This document shows, one piece after another, positions 58,184 through 64,000 of a stretch of 64,000 bases of DNA (the first letter of the stretch is position 1; each line of letters opens with the position of its first letter). The notes under the pieces are model-generated. The model saw only the letters and a list, made by a program, of their open reading frames with translations, did no database searches and was not told where the DNA came from. Both the position numbers and the translations under genes were made by a program. This DNA comes from Buxus sempervirens (lineage: Eukaryota; Streptophyta; Magnoliopsida; Buxales; Buxaceae): NCBI GenBank assembly GCA_947561395.2, contig OX387184.1, forward strand, positions 20,547,687 through 20,611,686. Direction: 5' to 3'.

Positions 58184-59417
58184 CTTGTGGATTTGAGCCT
58201 TTTGGTGTTTGTTCATGTTTTTTATTTTTTTGATTTGCTTGCTATTTTGTGTTCTTAAGCATGTTGGGTATGTTTTAAATCTGAATTATTGCTTAAGAAT
58301 TCATGGGGGTAGAAACATGCTTAATTTTGATTTATATGATTGTTTCTAGAAACATGCGTAGGGGAGGTTCGTTTTGCTGAACCATGTTTATTTCTTGCTA
58401 TATTTTTATAATAGCATGTTTTAATTTTCAGCATGATCTCCATGATGATTTTTGGTGTATAACATGATCAGATGTTTGCATTATTGGATAATTTTTATGA
58501 GCATGTTTTAGGTGCTATAGGTACTGCTTTGTGTATTTGTTTACTTTATATATACTTTCCTATTATGCCTTGGTTTGTATATGCATGGCTACGAAAAGAG
58601 TGGCAAGGGTTTGGGACGTTGTGAATGCACCCTATTTTTACAATGCACTGTGCACATTTTATTTTTTACACAGCCTACCCTTAACCTATAGGAATTTGAA
58701 CCCAAATGTGTGTAGCTTGGCGCAACGAGGTCGATACTTCGGAAAGTGAAAGTGAAAACATTCACCTTAGAACTTTGGGCCAATGATGTGATGATAACGT
58801 GGATCTGTGATTCGATTCTGGTCATCAGTAGGCTTGAGTTCTAAGTTGCCATTAAGCCAAAACCCAAAGCCCCTACACTTGAAGGTGGAGATACACGTTT
58901 TTTTGGCTAAAGTATACAATTACGTGAGGATATGGGTTTGTAATTGTGGGAAGGCCGTTTGCATGGTGCGCAAGCCAAGGCATAATGCGGATGCCATATT
59001 GAAGGTAAACAAGGTAACAAGGTAACCTTAATTTTTGCATTATTTTCATGTCATAGGGGTGGCATGGTGTCCATCACTTTGGGATAAAATTGGTCCCAAA
59101 TATGCATGTTTTCTAAAATTGGTGTAGCCCATAGGAGGAGTTTCTAACTCTGTTTAGAATCAATCCTACCCAATGTTCATACAAGAGGCAACGAAAGGGT
59201 ACCAAATTCTTGAATATGGTATCAATTAGGAGGGTACATGTGCCCTCCTAAACATGTGTTTTTGCAAAAAGGCCAAGGTCCACTTTGGGACAGTTTAGAA
59301 GCTTTGCAATGGGTGAACCGTATGTTTGGATGAGCAATCAAAGTGATCAAACCATGTAAAAACTGGAAAAACATAAAAGAACTCCGTAAAACCGCATTTA
59401 GTACACGAGCTGGGCTC

Positions 59418-59520
59418 GCCCGTATTGGTTATACGGGCTGGGCTCGCCCGTGTTTTCCATACGGTCATGGCCTGCTCGTAATTTGAATACGGGCAAGGCC
59501 GGACCGTACTGTGTATGCGG
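59418..59520. repeat. Leader hairpin set of element G
   Basis: GCCCGTAT/ATACGGGC at 59418-59438 (perfect 8-bp arms), then imperfect copies. The same word as in the U3 of LTR G1, G2 and J. Confidence 0.82.
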
Positions 59521-59644
59521 TCTTGGCGGAAAATTCAATTTTAATTAGTTTTTCCCACTAAATCTTGTTCCTTTAACCTTTAAATAATGATAAAGGGAAA
59601 TGAGTTTGAATCAAATGCTTCAAACAAAATTGAGAGAAAATCCT

Positions 59645-60545
59645 TTGGGCCTCTGAAAGCCTTTGAATTTCAGACTTTTTCTCAAAACTCTTTGGACCTC
59701 TGAAAGCCTTTGAATTTCAGACTTTTTTCTCAAAACTCTTTGGGCCTCTGAAAGCCTTTGAATTTCAGACTTTTTCTCAAAACTCTTTGGGCCTCTGAAA
59801 GCCTTTGAATTTCAGACTTTTTCTCAAAACTCCTTGAGCCTTTGAAAGCCTTTGAATTTCAGACCTTTATCAAAAATCCCTGGGCCTCTGAAAGCCTTTG
59901 AATTTCAGACATTTTCCAAAAATATCCCTGGGCCTCTGAAAGTCTTTGAATTTCAGATCTTTTTCTTTTGGGCCTCCGAAAGCCTTTGAATTTCAAATCT
60001 TTTTCCTTTGGGCCTCTGAAAGCCTTTGAATTTCAGATCTTTTTCCTTTTGGGCCTCTGAAAGCCTTTGAATTTCAGATCTTTTGGGCCTCTGAAAGCCT
60101 TTGAATTTTAGATCTTTTTCTTTTGGGCATCTAAAAGCCTTTGAATTTCAGATCTTTTTCCTTTGGGCCTCTGAAAGCCTTTGAATTTCAGATCTTTTGG
60201 GCCTCTGAAAGCCTTTGAATTTCAGATCTTTTTCCTTTCGGGCCTCTGAAAGCCTTTGAATTTCAGATCTTTTTCCGTTTGGGCCTCTGAAAGCCTTTGA
60301 ATTTCAGATCTTCTTCCTGGGGCCTCTGAAAGCCTTTGAATTTCAGACCTTTATAAGAAATCTTCGGGCCTCTGAAAGCCTTTGAATTTCAGACCTTTTC
60401 CAAAAATATCTTCGGGCCTCTGAAAGCCTTTGAATTTCAGACCTTTTCCAAAAATATCCCTGGGCCTCTGAAAGCCTTTGAATTTCAGACCTTTTCCAAA
60501 AATACCCCCGGGCCTCTGAAAGCCTTTGAATTTCAGATCATTTTC
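59645..60545 (+). repeat. Tandem array of about 21 hairpin-bearing units
   Basis: Units of 35-48 bases with core CTCTGAAAGCCTTTGAATTT. Within the core CTGAAA and TTTCAG form a 6-bp stem with loop GCCTTTGAA. Only the linkers after CAGA vary in sequence and length (ACTTTTTCTCAAAACT, TCTTTTTCCTTT, CCTTTTCCAAAAAT types, in blocks). Not a CRISPR array: linkers are repetitive. Confidence 0.95.
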
Positions 60546-60682
60546 TCTTTTTGTGAGACCTGTTGGAAGCCCTAGAATATTCCAACAATTCTAAAAAAAA
60601 AGAAGCAAATAAAGAAACAAAATCCAAACTTGTGTTCTCCCAGCTTGCACATAGGCATTCATTGGCATGTGAATGAGATTAA

Positions 60683-61294
60683 ATGGGCACTGATATTTTC
60701 CTTTATTTTTTGCTAGGTACCAATACACTTGCAATCATAGCTCCTGTAACCAGATCAAGAGCTCGAGCCATGAATCCCATTGAGACTAAAGCTTATGCTC
60801 TTCACCCAGATATTGTCTTGCTTCAGGAGCAGGTGGCAGGACTAGCACGAATGCTAGAAAACATACTGTCGGTGCAGGCCCAACAAGTGCAAGCCCAAAA
60901 TCAAGCATCCACTTCCAACCCAGCACCTCCACCCCAAATCAACATTCCACCTCCAGTTCAACCTATTCCTGAACCCACCCTTGAACCTATACTGGTCAGG
61001 GATGAGACAGTGGAATCAGAAAAAGCTAAGGAAAAAGAAAGGATGAGGGAAGAAGTTGAAAGGAAGTTCATGCACAGACTTGAAATGATCCAAGACGAAC
61101 TGAGGGAAGTAAAAGGGGTGAACAACTTCGGGGGCACCAATTTTGAAGACTTGTGCCTATACCCCAACGTTAACCTGCCAGCTAAGTTCAAATGCCCAGA
61201 CCTAGACAAATATGATGGCACTGGCTGCCCCATGAGCCATCTGAAACTGTACTGTGGTACCCTATGCCAGTTCGGGTGGATGAGGGCGTCTTGA
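60683..61294 (+). pseudogene. Element G gag, N-terminal part
   Basis: ORF from ATG 60683; VTRSRARAMNP near 60741 may be the true start region if the acceptor at 60717 is used. The order is a predicted coiled coil, a Pro-rich linker, a charged KEKERMREEVERKFMHRLE segment and the gag core opening PAKFKCPDLDKYDGTGCPMS. The frame is lost near 61275-61285 and stops at 61292; the following gag core continues in another frame, so a one-base indel is the simplest cause. Confidence 0.85.
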
Positions 61295-63057
61295 TTCAGC
61301 TCTTTCAAAGAAGCTTAACTGGAACGGCGTTGAAATGGTTCGCCACTTTAGACCACGGAAAGATCAAAAGATGGAAGGACCTAGCAGATGCCTTCCTAGC
61401 TCAGTACCGGTTCAATTCGGAGATTGTGCCAGATAGGTACGATGTAATGAGGATGAGTAAGGGAAGGGATGAATCCGTGAGACAGTATGCCAAGAGATGG
61501 AGGGAGACGGCCTCTCAGGTCAGGCCACCCATGCTAGAGCAGGAAATGATTTCCACCTTCATTAGTACGCTGGGTCAACCATTCTACAGCCACCTGGTGG
61601 GTCAGACCACCACTAATTTTGCGGCTTTGGTACAAGTGGCCGACCAAATCGAAGACGGAATCAGGTCAAGTAAAATAATTGACCACTTTGCTATGGTCAG
61701 TCAACAGGACCCCAGTCTGAAGAAAGGAGGCGGGATAAAGAAGAATGGGAACAAGAAAGAAGGGGAGGTGAACATGGTGCAGCCACCATCGAGCCCTAAC
61801 AAGCCCATACAAATCAATATACCTGCTCATTTTCCTACTCCATCTGCTCCATCTACCCAAGCCCCTATGAGGGTTAATGTTCCAGTAGCACCCTCAGACC
61901 AAAAGAGGGTTTTTACTAAAGAGGAAAAGGATGCCTATTTCGCAGCAAAGAGAAATAGGGTTTTCACCCCTATTCCAATGACTCCTTCTCAGTTGCTGCC
62001 CACTTTATTGAAAGCAGGGTATATCACTTTAAGAGAACCCAATCCGAATGCATCCAAGGGGAGAAATTATGACCCCTCCACCACTTGTGATTTCCACATG
62101 GGTGCACCTGGGCACTCTACTGACAAGTGTTGGCCGTTGAAACATGCCATTCAGGATATGCTTGACCAGAATACCCTGTCTTTTAATACAGGGGCTCCTA
62201 CTCCTCCTAGAACAGATATTGGACAAAACCCTCTGCCTCAGCATCACGGGACAGGCCCATCTAATGTTATAGGTGTCATCTCTTCTGATAAAATAACCTT
62301 TGACCCATCCCAGTTAATTGCTCCTATAGGGACAATGGTCAAAGTGTATTTTGACAGAAGAAATGAGGATAAAGAAATAAATGTGATTTCAAAAGGAAAT
62401 GAGAGTGCTGCTGAGAGCATTAGCTCCTCTCTGGACCGGGTCTCATCTCTCATGGCCCAAATGAATATAGCCAAATCACCTTTGGTTATTAATTGCAATC
62501 CATCCACCTTTACTTCACCCATTCAATCAAAACCACCATTGGTCATAAATAGTGATCATCTCAATGCATCAGTCACTTCTGCAACCTCTCAACCAAAACA
62601 TTGTCCACCATTGGTTGTTGATATTCCTATTACTCAGAACTCATCATCCAAGTCCAAACTTCCTCCCTTGGTGATAAATGTCCCTAAGCCTTCCTACTCT
62701 GAATCGGCTGTACCATGGAACTACAGTGAAGGCTACACCACTACATTCCCTGCAGCTGAGGCAGAAAGCAAGAAAGAAGTGAACCACATGATGAGGTCAG
62801 GAAAATGTGTAGAGGTGGAAGAAAAGCAAAAGGAGACAGAGAAAGAAAAGGAAGAAGAGAAAAATAAAGAAAAGGCCAAGGTAGGGGAAGATGCCCCTCA
62901 GGTAACTAGCAGTGAGGTTGCTGACCTCATTAAAATCATAAAAAAGAGTGAGTTCAATGTTGTCAAGCAGTTGAACAAAGTCCCTGCCCAGATCTCAATA
63001 CTGGGCTTATTGTTAAATTCTGAAAAACATAGGGACTCCTTATTAAGGATACTTTAG
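61279..63057 (+). pseudogene. Element G gag, main part
   Basis: Continues gag in a shifted frame. The retrotrans_gag core shows LIQLFQRSL, LKWFATLD and AFLAQYRFN (61290-61420). A zinc-knuckle-like C-x2-H-x5-H-x4-C follows at 62086-62130, then a low-complexity linker with repeated PPLVIN/PLVVD phrases, and SEFNVVKQLNKVPAQISIL before a TAG at 63055-63057. In related elements this region runs on without a stop, so TAG is either a lesion or a read-through point. Confidence 0.88.
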
Positions 63058-63066
63058 GGGGCCCAT

Positions 63067-63983
63067 GTGCCTAAAAACATTGAACCAGACCAACTAGGCC
63101 GGATGGTTGGGCAGATTTTATCCCACAATGTTATAACTTTTTCTGAGACTGAAATCAGCCCAGCAGGGTGCCATCATGTTGACCCTTTACACATAGCTGT
63201 GCTCAGTAAGGGTTGCATGATAGCCCGGGTTTTAATTGATAATGGGTCAGCTCTGAATGTCTGCCCGTTAATAACATTGTAAAGCACGGTCTGGAGCAAA
63301 ACAAAATAAAACAAAATGGAAGAATCATAAGAGCATTTGACAGCTCTAAAACACACTCCCTAGGGGAGGTTGAACTGCCGGTCACTATTGGACCGTATAT
63401 TTTTAACATCACATTTGAAGTGATGGATATACCTGCAGCCTTCAACCTACTCCTAGGAAGGCTGTGGATTCATACAGCTAGGGCTATACCATCTACCCTC
63501 CAACAAAGAGTCAAATATATCAGAGGGCAAAAGGTGATTACTGTCCTAGCTGAAAATTTGGTTCCTCCCATGTGGTCCCTTGATGTACCCTACATAAACA
63601 TGGAAATGACTGCTGACAAGATAGCATTTCACTCTTTCCAGTTTGAAACCATGAATTTTATACCAAGGGGGTATCAGGAAAAAGAAGGAAAGTTAACCTG
63701 TGCTGAGAAAATGGTTAAGAATGTGCTGGAAAAGTACAATTTTCACCCTGGAAAAGGTCTGGGGGTTAACCTGCAAGGAAGGATAGAACCGATAAAGGTT
63801 AAGAAGATGGTCCACAGAGCAAGATTGGGGTCCAGGCCAAGGAACTGGAGAAGACAGAAGGAAATGGAAGACATGAAATTCCCTCACATCAGGGAAACTT
63901 TTCCAAAGCTTTCTCACATGATTCAGCTGTCTCCTCCCCAGGATCAGTCCAAACCCCCATACTATAACATCAATCCATTCTAG
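63067..63983 (+). pseudogene. Element G protease and G-patch region
   Basis: In frame with gag after the TAG. The aspartic protease segment has IDNGSALNV (63235-63261). The frame breaks at TAA 63280 and resumes at about 63282 in another frame with RAFDSS, IPAAFNLLLGRLWIHTARAIPS, then a G-patch-like GKGLGVNLQGR near 63751. It ends at TAG 63981. The rest of pol lies beyond the window. Without further copies it is unclear whether the final stop is natural. Confidence 0.85.
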
Positions 63984-64000
63984 AAACCCAAGTCCTCAAC

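Larger units (their letters stand above)
58184..60682 (+). other. Leader of element G
   Basis: Long region between primer site and gag with only short ORFs of no recognisable family. It holds GCCCGTA hairpins (59418-59520) and the 21-copy tandem array (59645-60545). An acceptor-like TTTTTTGCTAG at 60708-60717 precedes the gag motif region, so part of the leader could be spliced out. Confidence 0.6.
54550..64000 (+). mobile_element. Tat/Ogre-type Ty3/gypsy element G, 5' portion
   Basis: The 5' LTR starts TGTAGACACCCC at 54550 and ends CTCACA at 58163. It is followed by a primer site TGGCGACTCTGCTGGGGA, a long leader with a tandem array, then gag, protease and a G-patch region. The rest lies beyond the window, so the downstream duplication cannot be checked; the base run before the LTR is ATACC. 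Gag and protease motifs (RSGK, LLNSE, IDNGSALNV) are those of the Tat lineage. Frameshifts and stops suggest decay. Confidence 0.92.

Noticed and set aside
59645-60545. Regular repeats with similar spacing, like a CRISPR array
   Set aside because: Spacers are themselves repetitive and the array lies in a plant retroelement leader with no cas genes.

Overview
This window is plant nuclear DNA made almost entirely of nested transposable elements. The evidence is long-LTR Ty3/gypsy elements with initiator-Met-type and Tat/Ogre-type primer sites, a CACTA (En/Spm) element with a TNP2-type transposase split by short GT-AG introns, and TATAAATAG promoters in the LTRs. I see no convincing host gene, rRNA, tRNA or CRISPR array. 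The species cannot be named from the sequence; it should be an angiosperm with a repeat-rich genome.

Layout. (1) 1-2812 is AT-rich sequence with a possible PIF/Harbinger-type fragment. (2) 2813-5377 is solo LTR F. (3) 6019-31661 is solo LTR B, split by solo LTR D (7244-10201), a decayed Ty3/gypsy element A (12139-27831) and solo LTR E (28237-31144). Element A is itself interrupted by solo LTRs C (13864-16230), H (18643-21943) and I (23075-26751). (4) 32176-53210 is solo LTR L, split by an 18.4 kb CACTA element (32478-50859) that carries solo LTRs J (34058-36511) and K (36753-40554). (5) 54550 to the window end is Tat/Ogre-type element G, whose 5' LTR is interrupted by solo LTR G2 (55404-57212) of the same family. 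Twelve LTR insertions have a perfect 5-bp target-site duplication and the CACTA has a 3-bp one, so the boundaries are firm. Removing H and I restores one continuous gag-pol reading frame in A.

Function. The CACTA element looks the most intact: perfect 12-bp TIRs, subterminal palindrome arrays, a five-exon TNP2 transposase gene with consistent splice phases, and a six-exon TnpA-like (Transposase_24) gene. Element A is dead: stops, a frameshift, a lost RT Asp, and integrase and most of the 3' LTR deleted. Element G keeps its LTR, primer site, gag, protease and G-patch regions, but its ORF is broken several times.

Main discovery candidate. The LTRs are full of short hairpins in family-specific formats. 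In the A/B/C/E/H/L group, an array lies 0.5-1.5 kb before the LTR 3' end; loops are conserved while stems covary, and the stem imperfections found there are G-U pairs on the LTR sense strand. In the Tat-like group (F, D, G, I, J, K), arrays of inverted repeats lie upstream of the TATA box, and in several families a second set lies downstream. All of this was read by eye and needs covariation statistics.
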